DNA of 64,000 nucleotides from Prosthecobacter debontii (GCA_945860295.1 CAMAQH010000008.1:62001-126000), one strand, 5' to 3'. Positions 8,880-18,058 are shown, counted from the first letter of the stretch. The notes: generated by a model from the sequence alone, not told the origin. A program made the numbers and translations.

Positions 8880-10394
8880 TCAATAGCTCCGAGCAAAGAC
8901 GACACGCCGAACGCTCGGCGCACCTGTGATGAAGCACTTGCCCTCCTCGGCGTATTCATCACCCATCGGGATGCAGCGAATGGTGACCTTCATATCTTTG
9001 GCAATCTGGTCTTCATCCTGATTGCTGCCCGCCCAGTGCATGAGCGCAAAACCGCTGTGGGCACCGTCGGCAAAGAAGGCTTTGAACTCGTCCAGCGTGT
9101 CCATCTTCTTCATGTTCGAGTCACGCAATTCTGTGGCTCGAGTGAGTAGCGCATCCTGGATCTCCTGTAGCATCTCGGTGACGTTGCGAATGAAGTCTTC
9201 TTTTGGCAGGAACTCTTTGGCTTTCGGCCCTTGATCACGGCGGCAAACAGCGACGCTACGGCTCGTGATGTCGCGCGGACCGATCTCAAGGCGCAGTGGC
9301 ACGCCTTTCTTGATCCACTCCCAACTCTTGGCTCCACCTTGGAGATCACGCTTGTCCACATGCACACGCAGCGCCTCACCACCAAAGCTCTGCGAGCGCA
9401 GCGTCTTGGCCAGTGCTTCACAAGCGTCGATGACTTCCTGCCGTGTGTCAGGCTTTGGCGTAATAGGCAAAATGACAATTTGGTTAGGTGCCACACGCGG
9501 CGGAAGGATGATGCCATCATCATCCCCATGAGCCATGATCAGTGTGCCGATCAGGCGTGTACTCACACCCCAGCTCGTGGTGTGAACCAGTTGCTTGGTG
9601 TTATCACGACCCAGAAATTGAATGTTCGCCGCCTTGGCAAAGTTTTGCCCGAGATAATGCGACGTGCCGGCTTGGATGGCTTTACGATCCTGCACCATGG
9701 CCTCGACTGTGAAGGTACTAACTGCACCGGGGAAGCGCTCGTTCTCTGTCTTCTCACCAGGAATCACGGGGATAGCGAGGTGATTGCGCAGGAAGTCCGT
9801 ATAGACGCGATGCATCAGCTTCGTCTCCTCGATCGCCTCTTCAGCCGTTTCATGCGCGGTGTGGCCTTCCTGCCAGAGGAACTCAGAGGTACGCAAAAAC
9901 AGCCGCGGACGCATCTCCCAGCGCATCACATTCGCCCACTGATTGATTAGCAGTGGCAGATCGCGATAACTCTGCACCCAGCGGGCAAAAGCCGCGCCGA
10001 TAATGGTTTCTGAAGTCGGTCGGATAACAAAAGGCTCTTCCAGCTTGCCTGATGGGATCATCTTTGTCGTGCCATCTGGCTGCTTCTGCGCCTCCAGACG
10101 GTGATGGGTGACCACCGCGCACTCCGTGGCGAATCCTTCGGCATGCTCAGCTTCCTTTTCTAAATAGCTGAGCGGGATCAGCAGCGGAAAGTAGGCGTTG
10201 ACGTGGCCCGTCTCTTTAAATTTAGCATCGAGCTGCTTCTGGATATTTTCCCAGATGCCGTAGCCCCAGGGTTTGATGACCATACAGCCACGCACCTCGG
10301 AATTTTCAGCGAGATCAGCGGCGCGGACGACCTGCTGATACCACTCGGGGAAGTCTTTGTTACGGGTAGGGGAAATGGCGGAAGCTTGGCTCAT
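8880..10394 (-). CDS. proS: Prolyl-tRNA synthetase, archaeal/eukaryotic type
   Basis: Charges tRNA-Pro in the cytoplasm. The 504-residue class II synthetase shows motif 2 around FVIRPTSETII and MRPRLFLRTSEFLWQEGH, motif 3 near GTSHYLGQNFAKAANIQF, an anticodon-binding domain (IVILPITPKPDTRQEV) and the C-terminal extension typical of the short archaeal/eukaryotic type. It lacks the editing insertion of the long bacterial type. It is the first gene of a likely operon with the LptF/G permease 6 bp downstream. Upstream, the terminator at 10503-10535 separates it from the cytochrome gene. Confidence 0.97.
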   Translation of the reverse strand: MSQASAISPTRNKDFPEWYQQVVRAADLAENSEVRGCMVIKPWGYGIWENIQKQLDAKFKETGHVNAYFPLLIPLSYLEKEAEHAEGFATECAVVTHHRLEAQKQPDGTTKMIPSGKLEEPFVIRPTSETIIGAAFARWVQSYRDLPLLINQWANVMRWEMRPRLFLRTSEFLWQEGHTAHETAEEAIEETKLMHRVYTDFLRNHLAIPVIPGEKTENERFPGAVSTFTVEAMVQDRKAIQAGTSHYLGQNFAKAANIQFLGRDNTKQLVHTTSWGVSTRLIGTLIMAHGDDDGIILPPRVAPNQIVILPITPKPDTRQEVIDACEALAKTLRSQSFGGEALRVHVDKRDLQGGAKSWEWIKKGVPLRLEIGPRDITSRSVAVCRRDQGPKAKEFLPKEDFIRNVTEMLQEIQDALLTRATELRDSNMKKMDTLDEFKAFFADGAHSGFALMHWAGSNQDEDQIAKDMKVTIRCIPMGDEYAEEGKCFITGAPSVRRVVFARSY

Positions 10395-10502
10395 GGGGCA
10401 GCCATAGTAGGGCCATTCGGCACTCGGTCAAATGCCCACCTCCAAGCGGCCACGGAGCTATGGCAGCATCTGTGTAGCCTGCCCGCATTGATAGAGCCAT
10501 TA

Positions 10503-10535
10503 AACACAAAAGCGGCGCGGTTTGCACCACGCCGC
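10503..10535 (-). terminator. Intrinsic terminator after the small cytochrome gene
   Basis: Read on the minus strand, GCGGCGTGG and CCGCGCCGC arms (one mismatched pair) enclose TGCAAA and are followed by TTTTGTGTTT. It sits about 45 bp past the stop of the cytochrome gene at 10578 and before proS, so it isolates the two units. Confidence 0.75.
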
Positions 10536-10577
10536 AGAGATTTAAAATGTCCTGTCGTTCCGGTCTAGCCGTGGAGA

Positions 10578-10997
10578 TTATTCCACGCCTTTCCAAGATC
10601 CAAAGCTCGCTCCGGACTCGATCCACTTCTTGATCAGTGCCTGATCAGCGGCTGGCACACGGTCGCCTTTACCTTCGGGTGGCATGGCCATTTCATCGGT
10701 GTCAGGGAGCACCATGGACTTGATCATCCAGCTTGCGTCAGGCTTACCGGCGACGACGTTTTCATCTGGGTACTCTTTACCGCCTTTCATGATTGTCGCA
10801 GCGCTGTCGAGGCGCAGTCCGCCTTTGGGCTTCTTGATCTTGCCGTTGTCTTCGTGCTCTTTTTCATGGCACTTGAAGCAACTGGTTTTGAGGATAGGCA
10901 GGATCTGCTTTTCGAAATCGACGGCACCATCCTGAGCAGAAACGGTGTTGACGGCGAAAGCTGCAGCGACGGCGGCGATTATGAGTTTGGTATTCAT
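10578..10997 (-). CDS. Small exported c-type cytochrome (Planctomycete cytochrome C domain)
   Basis: A 139-residue protein with a signal peptide (MNTKLIIAAVAAAFAVNTVSAQ) and one heme-binding site, CFKCH at residues 40-44. The following pattern, with KKPKGGLRLDS, a GGKEYP...VVAGKPDAS stretch and late DEMAMPPEGKG, is that of the PSCyt1 domain found in PVC bacteria, where a methionine near the end can be the second heme ligand. It is a periplasmic electron carrier or part of a larger oxidase. Here it is a free-standing domain rather than fused to the usual PSD1 modules. The start chosen is the one that yields the signal peptide. Confidence 0.9.
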   Translation of the reverse strand: MNTKLIIAAVAAAFAVNTVSAQDGAVDFEKQILPILKTSCFKCHEKEHEDNGKIKKPKGGLRLDSAATIMKGGKEYPDENVVAGKPDASWMIKSMVLPDTDEMAMPPEGKGDRVPAADQALIKKWIESGASFGSWKGVE

Positions 10998-11037
10998 GGG
11001 GGTAGGTGCGGAATGGTGTTCGCTCCGTCTGATTTGG

Positions 11038-12600
11038 TCAAGCACGAGGAAGCTCGATTTCAATCATCAGCCCATAAGGCTCGCGGTTGCGCGCAGTGAC
11101 CGAGCCGCCGCAGGTGTCGATGCAGGTTTTGACAATGGCGAGTCCGAGCCCAGTGCCACCGGTCTGGCGGTCGCGGCTGGTATCCACACGATAAAAGGGA
11201 TCAAACAGACGCGGCAGGCTGTCTTCTGGCACGCCCTGTCCGTGGTCGGCGATGATGAGGATCACGCTCTCACCTCGGCGCGTGGCGCTGACTTCGATGT
11301 CACTTTCAGGCGCATGAAGGCGGGCATTGCGGAGGACGTTGCTGACAGCGCGGCGCAGCAGATCAGGCACGGCGCGGACGATGAGATCACGCGGGAGATT
11401 GATGCGCAGATGCTGAGCCGGGACAGCCTCTGTGCCAGCGACTTCATCGACGAGTGCGAGCAGCACGACATCTTCCGGCGGCTTGGCAGCTTGGCCGAGG
11501 GACGACTTTGAAAAGGAGAGTAACTCATTCACGAGTAGCGAGATTTGACGCAGCTCCTCACGCACATCAGCGAGGCGTATAGCGTCACTATCGGTGAGTT
11601 TATCTTCGAGAATTCCGAGACTCATCTCCATACGGGCGATGGGGCTGCAAAGCTCATGCGCGATATCCCCAAGGAAGCGCTTTTGACCGCGCACGATACC
11701 GTCGATCTGCACTGCCATGCTATTGACAGCGTGTGCAAGCCTGCCGAGTTCGTCACTGCGATTCTCTGGAACTCGGACATTGAACTGGCCCTTAGCGATC
11801 TGCTCTGTGGCCTGCATGTTCGCGCGGATACTGCCGGTGATATTGCTGACAAAAGGCAGCCAGAGAAGTGCTGATACGGCCATGGCTCCGAAGAGTCCAA
11901 GCAGCCACGGTGTGGCATCAAAGAACAAGCCGCCGCCCGTGATCCGATCCGTGACGATCACAAAAATGAGTGGCCCCTCACGCCGATTCCAACTTGGTAG
12001 TGTAGGCAGCCGAATGCCGGTGTAATAAACCGGCGGAGTGCCCACCGGCAGCATGAACGTGCCGAGCTTCACCGGCATGGACGAATTGAGTTCATCGAAG
12101 CGCGGCTCATCATCTGGCCCGTGTGGTGGGCCGCGTCCTGATGGAAAATCGTCACCAAAGATCAACGCTTCAAATTCTTCATGCGGCAGAGAATGCCGCG
12201 GTGGTGGGCGATTACCATCCGCGTTATCCCCACGAGTTGGTCGCCGATTCAGTTCGGGAAACATGTCCGCGAGCAGGCGCTCCATCGGCTCTGGCATCTC
12301 CACTTTCATCCCGGCGATGAGACGACTCGGCACCGTGATGAGTGCCGCCTGCACACCATTCTTTTGACCAAAGTCTTTCAGCACGCGATCCCAATCCGCT
12401 CGCTTCGAGGTATTGAGTGTGGCATGAATCTCACGCCCGATCGATTGCAGCCGATCCCCCACGATGCCGCCAAGCGCTCCCTGCATCCCCTCACGAAACT
12501 GCCACTGCAACACGATCCAAAACCCGCCTCCAAGCACGACCACATTCACCAACAGCCAGAAGAGGATGCGGGCGTAAAGGTTGAAAAAGCGGCGTGGCAT
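11038..12600 (-). CDS. Sensor histidine kinase (CpxA-like)
   Basis: A membrane sensor of 520 residues. Order: membrane helix at about 10-30 (ILFWLLVNVVVLGGG), a roughly 200-residue periplasmic domain rich in Pro/Arg/Asp, a second helix (ATPWLLGLFGAMAVSALLWL), HAMP linker, HisKA with HELCSPIARME (H is the phosphorylated histidine), and HATPase_c with NVLRNARLHAP (N box), DHGQGVP and GGTGLGLAIV (G boxes). Envelope-stress sensing is inferred from the CpxA-like architecture. No response-regulator gene is adjacent or anywhere in this window, so it is an orphan kinase here. It lies 40 bp upstream of the small cytochrome gene. Confidence 0.93.
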   Translation of the reverse strand: MPRRFFNLYARILFWLLVNVVVLGGGFWIVLQWQFREGMQGALGGIVGDRLQSIGREIHATLNTSKRADWDRVLKDFGQKNGVQAALITVPSRLIAGMKVEMPEPMERLLADMFPELNRRPTRGDNADGNRPPPRHSLPHEEFEALIFGDDFPSGRGPPHGPDDEPRFDELNSSMPVKLGTFMLPVGTPPVYYTGIRLPTLPSWNRREGPLIFVIVTDRITGGGLFFDATPWLLGLFGAMAVSALLWLPFVSNITGSIRANMQATEQIAKGQFNVRVPENRSDELGRLAHAVNSMAVQIDGIVRGQKRFLGDIAHELCSPIARMEMSLGILEDKLTDSDAIRLADVREELRQISLLVNELLSFSKSSLGQAAKPPEDVVLLALVDEVAGTEAVPAQHLRINLPRDLIVRAVPDLLRRAVSNVLRNARLHAPESDIEVSATRRGESVILIIADHGQGVPEDSLPRLFDPFYRVDTSRDRQTGGTGLGLAIVKTCIDTCGGSVTARNREPYGLMIEIELPRA

Positions 12601-12678
12601 AGCGGAGCGTGAGTGTGCTGTGAAGCCTACTCGCCTGACTTTCCTCATGCGTCAAAGAACTCTGAAATCACATTCCTG

Positions 12679-14028
12679 TCACTTCGCTCGAGGCTGCATG
12701 TAGTAGAGGCCGTTGGTCATGGTGTAGGCGTTTGCCAGGGGCATACGCTTCAGGGCGTGCTCAGCACCCCAAGAGTCGGAATAGAGTGCTTCACCGGTTT
12801 TGGTGTTGTAGCCGATGATGAGCCGCATGTGGCCGCCGTTGGCCTGCGGGATTTCTTTCTCCGGCAGGAGGCCGAGGGAGACGCTCCACATGACGGGGAT
12901 GCCCTGATCGATGAGCGAGGCGACGGTGCGCTGAAATTTGCCATAGCCGGAGCGGTCACGCTCGGTGTGGGAGATCTTCAGTACCTCGCCGTCCATCTGC
13001 TCGATGATTTCATTGATGTAGATGGTGCCATTGCGCGGGCTTGCATCGACTTCGGGCTTCTTGGCCTTCTTGGCCTCCTTGTTATAGTCGGCCACTTTGT
13101 TCATGAACTTTTTGTATTCCCAGTCTTCGATGACGCGCACACTGACACCCATGCGGCCTTCGAGCTTGGTGAGAGCGGCGAGCATTTTGTCCGGGCTGGT
13201 GCCGCCGCCATCGGTGGTATCAGCGACCTGCGCCATCTCGTGCTGATCGACGGGGATGCCGTAGTATTTAAAGACGCGCTCGGCGGTGGCGACGGCGCAG
13301 TAGCCTTTCGGGCCTTGATCGACCATGGGCACATTGGCGAGCACGACGTCACCGTTGGCCTCGCGTTTGACATTGTTCACGAGACTGCTGCGGCCGACCG
13401 GGGCCGTGGTTCCAGCCGTGCTGGTGGCCGCCACCGCATTGCGGGCTCCGACACCGACATTGGCGACGCGCAGTCGGATGAACTCGGCTCGGAAGGGAAT
13501 ATTGCGGCTCTTCATTTCCCGCTGATAGCTGTACTCGAGCAGGTAGGCACTGGGGGCTTTCATCCAGACGAAGCCCTCGGCGGCAACCGCACTGGATTTA
13601 TCTTTCCCGCGTTCCGTGGGGCTGACGGCGAGACGCTTTGAGATGTCGTCTTTGACCTCTTTGATACGGGCCTCAAACTGATCGCGCGTGTGAATGAGCG
13701 TCTCAGCATCACCGCGATTGTAGAGGGAGAAGGTGAGCTTCGCAGGATTGCCCTCGGGCGTGAACTCGATGATGGCTTCATTCATCTTGAGGCTGCCCTC
13801 CCAAAGGCTGAGTCCGGGGCCGAAGAAGCGTGCCTGATCCTTCTTGTCTGAAAGCCATTCGAAGCGGGAAGGTCCAAACTGCTGCTCGAACAAGGCCGTG
13901 GTCATCTGCCAGGCACCTTCGCCCGCGAGGAGAGCATCCAGCGGGCGCGCAGGGGCGGCGGTTTCCTGACTGAAAGCAGGAACGAGGGCGATCCAAAGAG
14001 TCGCAGTAAAAGTGGCGAGTTGTTTCAT
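12679..14028 (-). CDS. Exported C39-like cysteine peptidase
   Basis: The 449-residue protein has a signal peptide (ending near VPAFSQ) and a C-terminal papain-fold domain of the C39-like type. Catalytic candidates are C244 in QGPKGYCAVATAE, H400 in NGGHMRLIIGYN and D418 in YSDSWG, in the expected order. The N-terminal 230 residues form an unassigned domain. C39 proper cleaves double-glycine leaders during ABC export, but free secreted C39-like enzymes of this kind have no known partner, and none is adjacent. It lies downstream of the FG-GAP gene on the same strand. Confidence 0.82.
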   Translation of the reverse strand: MKQLATFTATLWIALVPAFSQETAAPARPLDALLAGEGAWQMTTALFEQQFGPSRFEWLSDKKDQARFFGPGLSLWEGSLKMNEAIIEFTPEGNPAKLTFSLYNRGDAETLIHTRDQFEARIKEVKDDISKRLAVSPTERGKDKSSAVAAEGFVWMKAPSAYLLEYSYQREMKSRNIPFRAEFIRLRVANVGVGARNAVAATSTAGTTAPVGRSSLVNNVKREANGDVVLANVPMVDQGPKGYCAVATAERVFKYYGIPVDQHEMAQVADTTDGGGTSPDKMLAALTKLEGRMGVSVRVIEDWEYKKFMNKVADYNKEAKKAKKPEVDASPRNGTIYINEIIEQMDGEVLKISHTERDRSGYGKFQRTVASLIDQGIPVMWSVSLGLLPEKEIPQANGGHMRLIIGYNTKTGEALYSDSWGAEHALKRMPLANAYTMTNGLYYMQPRAK

Positions 14029-14072
14029 GGGCGTGGAGATTGGGAATTCTCCGCAGTCTATTGGCCCCGAGC

Positions 14073-15269
14073 CTATTCCTGCAAGAAAACAAACACGCCG
14101 GTCTTGTTGCCGACGACGATGTCGAGCTTGCCGTCTTTGTTCACATCACCTGGAGTGACTTCGGTGCCGACACCGCTAGCATCGTCGATGAGATGCGGGA
14201 TGAAGTCAGCGCCACCTTTGTCATCGCGTTTGATTTCCCACCAGTAAAGTACGGGAGCGGCGTTGGGTTCGTCGTCCTTCAGAGGACCGTGGGCCCAGCG
14301 GCGCTTACCGGTGACGACATCAAGCACGCCGTCACCATTCATGTCAGCGAGCTGCATGGCGTGGAGCTGACTGAATTTAACTCTCTGTTTGTTATCCTCT
14401 GGCGTGGCTCCCATCAGCTTGTGCGCAGTGAAGGCGCCGTCCTTGCCCTGCTCATACCAGCCGAAGCCGTAGCCGTGGGCGTCATAGCTGGTGATCACAT
14501 CGTTGCGCTTATCACCATTCACATCATAGACGAGAATGAAGCTGCCGCCGCGCGCGCCTTCTGGTGCAAAAGGAGCAGGATGGAAAACCCAGTCGCTGTC
14601 TTTACTCATGTCCGCCGGCTGCTCACGCCAGCCTTCTTTGTCAAGGATGTCGGCGCGTCCGTCGCCATTCACATCGCCGAAACCGTAGCCGTGGGTATAG
14701 CGGAAGTACTTCTTGTCATTCTCTGGCGACTTCGGAGTGATAGGGCGGAAGCGGGCTTTGCCGAAGGGATTCTTCCAATCGATCTCGGCATAGCCGAGCT
14801 GACCACCAGTGTGGCAGATGAGCTCAGGTTTACCGTCGCCATTCATGTCACCCAGTGTTGGTGATTCGTTGTCGGTCACATCGAAGATACTGTGGCGAGT
14901 CCAGTTGCCACCTTTGCCCTGTGGGTTTTCATAGACCCATGTTTCTTTGCCTGGCCAGGAGAAAGCCAGGATGTCGGCCCAACCATCCGCATTGAAATCA
15001 TAAGTGTAGCTCAGAAAGAAATCGCTGTAGCCCTTCGCCGGATCGTAAGGTTCTTTTTCGAACTTCGGGGCGAAGCTGATGCGCTCTATGAACTCAGGGC
15101 CCTGCCAGATAAAGCGACCGGAACAGATGTCATTGTCGCCATCATGATCGAAGTCGGCGAAGTGCGCACCCTCGGCCACGAAGTCGTTGGTGAGGGTTTG
15201 CTTTTTAAAGGTGATGTCAGAACCACTGGCGGAGGCGATGACGAGAAGGGGCAGCAGGAAACGTTTCAT
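14073..15269 (-). CDS. Secreted FG-GAP/VCBS repeat protein
   Basis: A 398-residue exported beta-propeller-type protein with a short signal peptide (LLPLLVIASASGSD). At least seven calcium-binding loops of form D-x-D/N-x-D-G-x-x-D are visible, including DFDHDGDND, DFNADGWAD, DMNGDGKPE, DVNGDGRAD, DMNGDGVLD and DVNKDGKLD. The repeats are the hallmark of integrin-like FG-GAP domains common in PVC secretomes, used in polysaccharide binding or as scaffolds for enzymes; no catalytic domain is seen. The start is chosen at MKRFLLPLL because upstream codons do not look coding. A divergent DUF3500 gene starts 122 bp away. Confidence 0.88.
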   Translation of the reverse strand: MKRFLLPLLVIASASGSDITFKKQTLTNDFVAEGAHFADFDHDGDNDICSGRFIWQGPEFIERISFAPKFEKEPYDPAKGYSDFFLSYTYDFNADGWADILAFSWPGKETWVYENPQGKGGNWTRHSIFDVTDNESPTLGDMNGDGKPELICHTGGQLGYAEIDWKNPFGKARFRPITPKSPENDKKYFRYTHGYGFGDVNGDGRADILDKEGWREQPADMSKDSDWVFHPAPFAPEGARGGSFILVYDVNGDKRNDVITSYDAHGYGFGWYEQGKDGAFTAHKLMGATPEDNKQRVKFSQLHAMQLADMNGDGVLDVVTGKRRWAHGPLKDDEPNAAPVLYWWEIKRDDKGGADFIPHLIDDASGVGTEVTPGDVNKDGKLDIVVGNKTGVFVFLQE

Positions 15270-15391
15270 AGGTTGGAAGGCGAAAGGGAACACGCGGTAG
15301 CGGTGTGATCTTGCAGAGGACTGGCAAAGCGCAAGATAGAAGCAAAACGTAACTGCAAGTCCACACGATTGAGCCACGTTCTTTTCCGCCC

Positions 15392-16438
15392 ATGATTCGT
15401 CGCACCCTCTCCGCCTTGCTTTGCTCCAGTGCACTGCTTTCCACCGCCCCAATGCTCCAAGCCCACGAGGCTGGCAAACAAATGGCTGAAGTGGCCACGC
15501 TACTTCTATCGGTCCTGACACCTGAGCAGAAGGCTAAAGCGACCTTTGCCTTTGAAGACGAAGAGCGCATCAACTGGCATTTTATTCCGCGCGAGCGCAA
15601 AGGCCTGCCGCTGAAGGAAATGACCCCACAGCAAGAACTGCTCTCTCATGCCTTGATCAACACGGGCCTCGGCTTCCGTGGCGCAGCAAAGGCGGCGACG
15701 ATCATGTCACTCGAAGAAGTGCTCTATCAAATCGAAGGCGCAGATGAATCGAAGCGCGCCGCCGTCCGCCTCAAGCGCGACCCTGAGCAATATTTTGTCA
15801 GCATTTTCGGCACACCCGATGCCAAAGGAACCTGGGGCTGGCGCATTGAGGGCCATCATCTGTCCCTAAACTTCACAATCAAAGACGGCCAGCTTCTGCG
15901 TGCCACACCGACCTTCATGGGCACAAATCCTGGTGAAGTGCGCCAGGGAAATCTCTCCGGCCTGCGCGTGCTGGGTAAAGAAGAGGACCTGGGCCGCGAG
16001 CTGGTGAAATCACTCAATGAGACCCAGTTCAAAATCGCCTTGGTTGAAACCATCGCGCCAAAGGAAATGGTCACCGCGGCTGAGAAGCGCGTGAACCCAC
16101 TGAAGCCGGATGGCCTTTCTGAAACCGAACTCAAGCCCGAACAGAAAGCAAAACTGCACGAAATCATCCGCGAATATACCGACCGCCTGCGCCCTGAAAT
16201 CGCCGCAGAAACCTGGGCCGACATTGAAAAGAACGGCCCCGTCTTTTTTGCCTGGGCGGGCGGCAAAGAGCGCGGAGAGCCGCATTACTATCGCATTCAG
16301 GGCAAGACCTTCCTCATCGAATACGACAACGTGCAGAACGAGGCCAACCACCCGCACAGCGTCTTCCGCAGCTTCGAAGGCGACTTTGGCCGCGACATCT
16401 TGGCCGACCACGCCAAGACAGAGCACGGCAGTAAATGA
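15392..16438 (+). CDS. Exported DUF3500 protein
   Basis: A 348-residue protein with a signal peptide (SALLCSSALLSTAPMLQAHE). The conserved DUF3500 stretches are seen: INWHFIPRERKGLPLKEMT, WGWRIEGHHLSLNFTI, GNLSGLRVLGKEEDLG and, near the end, FFAWAGG...YYRIQGKTFLIEYDNVQNEANHPHS split by a few residues. The family is widespread in Planctomycetes and Verrucomicrobiota but has no established biochemical role; a histidine-rich core suggests metal binding. It stands alone, divergent from the FG-GAP gene and convergent with panB. Confidence 0.9.
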   Translation: MIRRTLSALLCSSALLSTAPMLQAHEAGKQMAEVATLLLSVLTPEQKAKATFAFEDEERINWHFIPRERKGLPLKEMTPQQELLSHALINTGLGFRGAAKAATIMSLEEVLYQIEGADESKRAAVRLKRDPEQYFVSIFGTPDAKGTWGWRIEGHHLSLNFTIKDGQLLRATPTFMGTNPGEVRQGNLSGLRVLGKEEDLGRELVKSLNETQFKIALVETIAPKEMVTAAEKRVNPLKPDGLSETELKPEQKAKLHEIIREYTDRLRPEIAAETWADIEKNGPVFFAWAGGKERGEPHYYRIQGKTFLIEYDNVQNEANHPHSVFRSFEGDFGRDILADHAKTEHGSK

Positions 16439-16466
16439 AGAATGACGAAACCCCAATGACGGATGG

Positions 16467-17234
16467 CTAAGCCTTCGTCACTTGACATTCGGCAATGTAC
16501 TCCTGGACGGCTCGCAAAGTCTCGCCTGCCACATCGCAGCGGGCTTTGGCAAATGAGGGTCTGAACCAGGGAAAGCTACCGAGGAGATCGGGGGTGACTA
16601 GCACTTGGCCATCGGTGTGCTGACCGGCACCGATGCCGATGGTGCTGGCTCTGATGCGGCGAGTGATCTCAGTGGCGACATCGGGGACGATACTTTCTAA
16701 GACGATGGCGACTGCCCCAGCTTGATCGAGCGCTATGGCGTCAGCGATGATGTGCTCGATTTGTTCGGGTGTTTTACCCTTCTTTTTATAGCCGCCTTCT
16801 TCGCGCACGCTCTGCGGTAACATGCCAATGTGGCCGACGAAAGGGATGCCTGCCTCGATGATGGCTTTGATCTGCGGAATGAATCCGACGCCGCCCTCAA
16901 GTTTCACAGCATCAGCTCCGACTTCCATGAGGCGGCGAGCGTTTGCCAAAGCCTGCTCGGGTGTGTCGTAACTGTGAAAAGGCAGATCGGCGATGATGGG
17001 CGCTCTTTTGACGCCTCGGCGCACAGCTGCGGTGTGGTGAAGCATCATCTGCATGGTCACGCCGGTCGTGTCAGGCAGGCCGAGCACGACCATGCCGAGT
17101 GAGTCGCCGACGAGGATCAGGTCAACACCTGCTTCATCGAGCAGGCGAGCGGTCGGGTAGTCGTAGGCCGTGAGGACGGCGAGTGGCGGGCCGTTTTGCT
17201 TGCGGTGAGAAAGCTCGGTGAGGGAAGTCAGCAT
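16467..17234 (-). CDS. panB: 3-methyl-2-oxobutanoate hydroxymethyltransferase (pantothenate synthesis)
   Basis: Transfers a hydroxymethyl group from methylene-tetrahydrofolate to alpha-ketoisovalerate, giving ketopantoate on the way to pantothenate and CoA. The 255-residue TIM-barrel sequence has VLTAYDYPTARLLDEAG, the metal-binding LVGDSLGMV, KLEGG, GHIGMLPQS and the catalytic glutamate in VLESIVP. Length is normal. The frame continues upstream to 17345, but those residues do not match the family, so the start is MLTSLTEL. panC and panD are not adjacent. Confidence 0.96.
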   Translation of the reverse strand: MLTSLTELSHRKQNGPPLAVLTAYDYPTARLLDEAGVDLILVGDSLGMVVLGLPDTTGVTMQMMLHHTAAVRRGVKRAPIIADLPFHSYDTPEQALANARRLMEVGADAVKLEGGVGFIPQIKAIIEAGIPFVGHIGMLPQSVREEGGYKKKGKTPEQIEHIIADAIALDQAGAVAIVLESIVPDVATEITRRIRASTIGIGAGQHTDGQVLVTPDLLGSFPWFRPSFAKARCDVAGETLRAVQEYIAECQVTKA

Positions 17235-17468
17235 GTGGGCAGGAGTCTGAGGAAAGCACTTTTCCCGTGTTGTATGGAAATTAGAACTGCCAAACAAGAC
17301 CTCTAAAAGAAGCCTGTTACCCATCCAATGCAACAAACGCCTCACTGTAGGTTCTCCCGACGTAATCCGGGCAAGGGTAATCCTAGCTCGACGCTCCTCG
17401 GGCGAAGATGGCTAGAAAGGTGGAAAAGAGGATTGGCAAGTAAAGAAAGGGGCGAGGGATCACCTCAT

Positions 17469-17588
17469 TCAATCCCCACCGCCGCCACAACCTCCGCCTC
17501 CGCAGCCGGATGAGCTACAGACAGAAGAACCGCTGTCGGACGAGTCGCTGCCATGACTGCTGTCGTGAGAGGAATGGTGATCCGAAGA
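17469..17588 (-). pseudogene. Detached in-frame C-terminal segment of the small membrane protein (Ser/His/Asp then Cys/Gly-rich)
   Basis: Directly past the TAA stop at 17589-17591 the same frame continues for 39 codons to a TGA at 17469-17471. The conceptual residues begin SSDHHSSHDSSHG and end SSSGCGGGGCGGGD. The composition continues that of the upstream segment (serine, histidine and glycine with cysteines) and the Gly/Cys end is a typical C-terminus of some bacterial membrane proteins. The simplest reading is that the TAA is a recent nonsense change or a readthrough site. Confidence 0.55.
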
Positions 17589-18005
17589 TTACGACTGATC
17601 CGAGGATGAATGATGACTCGGTGATGCATAGCCGCCACAGCCGGATGAGTAACCTGATGTGCAGCCCGATGATGAGTGGCTGTCCTTACTCTGCTTGGCA
17701 GGTTGAGAATGTCGTTTCGCCTGCCGAGCCAAGAGGCTTAACATGGCCACGATGGCTCCGATGATGAAGAGGATAGATTTCGGATCAAAATCCCCATCCA
17801 TGCCACTTTGACAGGCGATCAACGTGGCACTCGCTGCCAATATAGCCAAGCTGGCTGCGGCAGTATGAAGTACGCGCTGTTTGGGAACCAGCCAGACGAT
17901 TGCCTGATTGATGCGTGTCCAGCAAGCCTGTGGCGAGAAGCGCACTTTAGGATCGGGCCAGATGTCTGCGGGCGGCTCGGGTGTCTGGATGGTGATGAAA
18001 GGCAA
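17589..18005 (-). CDS. Small membrane protein with Ser/Gly/Cys-rich tail, probably truncated
   Basis: An unrecognised 138-residue product. Two hydrophobic helices are seen (HTAAASLAILAASATLIA and SILFIIGAIVAMLSLLA), separated by a short acidic loop, then a basic linker and a low-complexity tail SSSGCTSGYSSGCGGYAS. Reading resumes in the same frame after the stop (see 17469-17588). The only start for the full frame is a TTG, and the frame stays open upstream into the repeat at 18059-18115, so the 5' end may also be missing. It could be an inactivated gene. Function unknown. Confidence 0.5.
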   Translation of the reverse strand: MPFITIQTPEPPADIWPDPKVRFSPQACWTRINQAIVWLVPKQRVLHTAAASLAILAASATLIACQSGMDGDFDPKSILFIIGAIVAMLSLLARQAKRHSQPAKQSKDSHSSSGCTSGYSSGCGGYASPSHHSSSDQS

Positions 18006-18058
18006 GGCCTGAGTCGGTGGACTCCTTCGGGTGCTGGGGTGGTGATGACCGTCATTGA

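Noticed and set aside
12613-13641. 342-residue plus-strand frame
   Set aside because: Antisense to the C39-like peptidase gene, whose frame has a signal peptide and catalytic motifs; this one has none.
17335-17412. Short plus-strand stretch reading LTVGSPDVIRARVILARRS, faintly like the N-terminal helix of an IS630-type transposase
   Set aside because: Under 30 codons, no flanking inverted repeats or target duplication, no other transposase domain.
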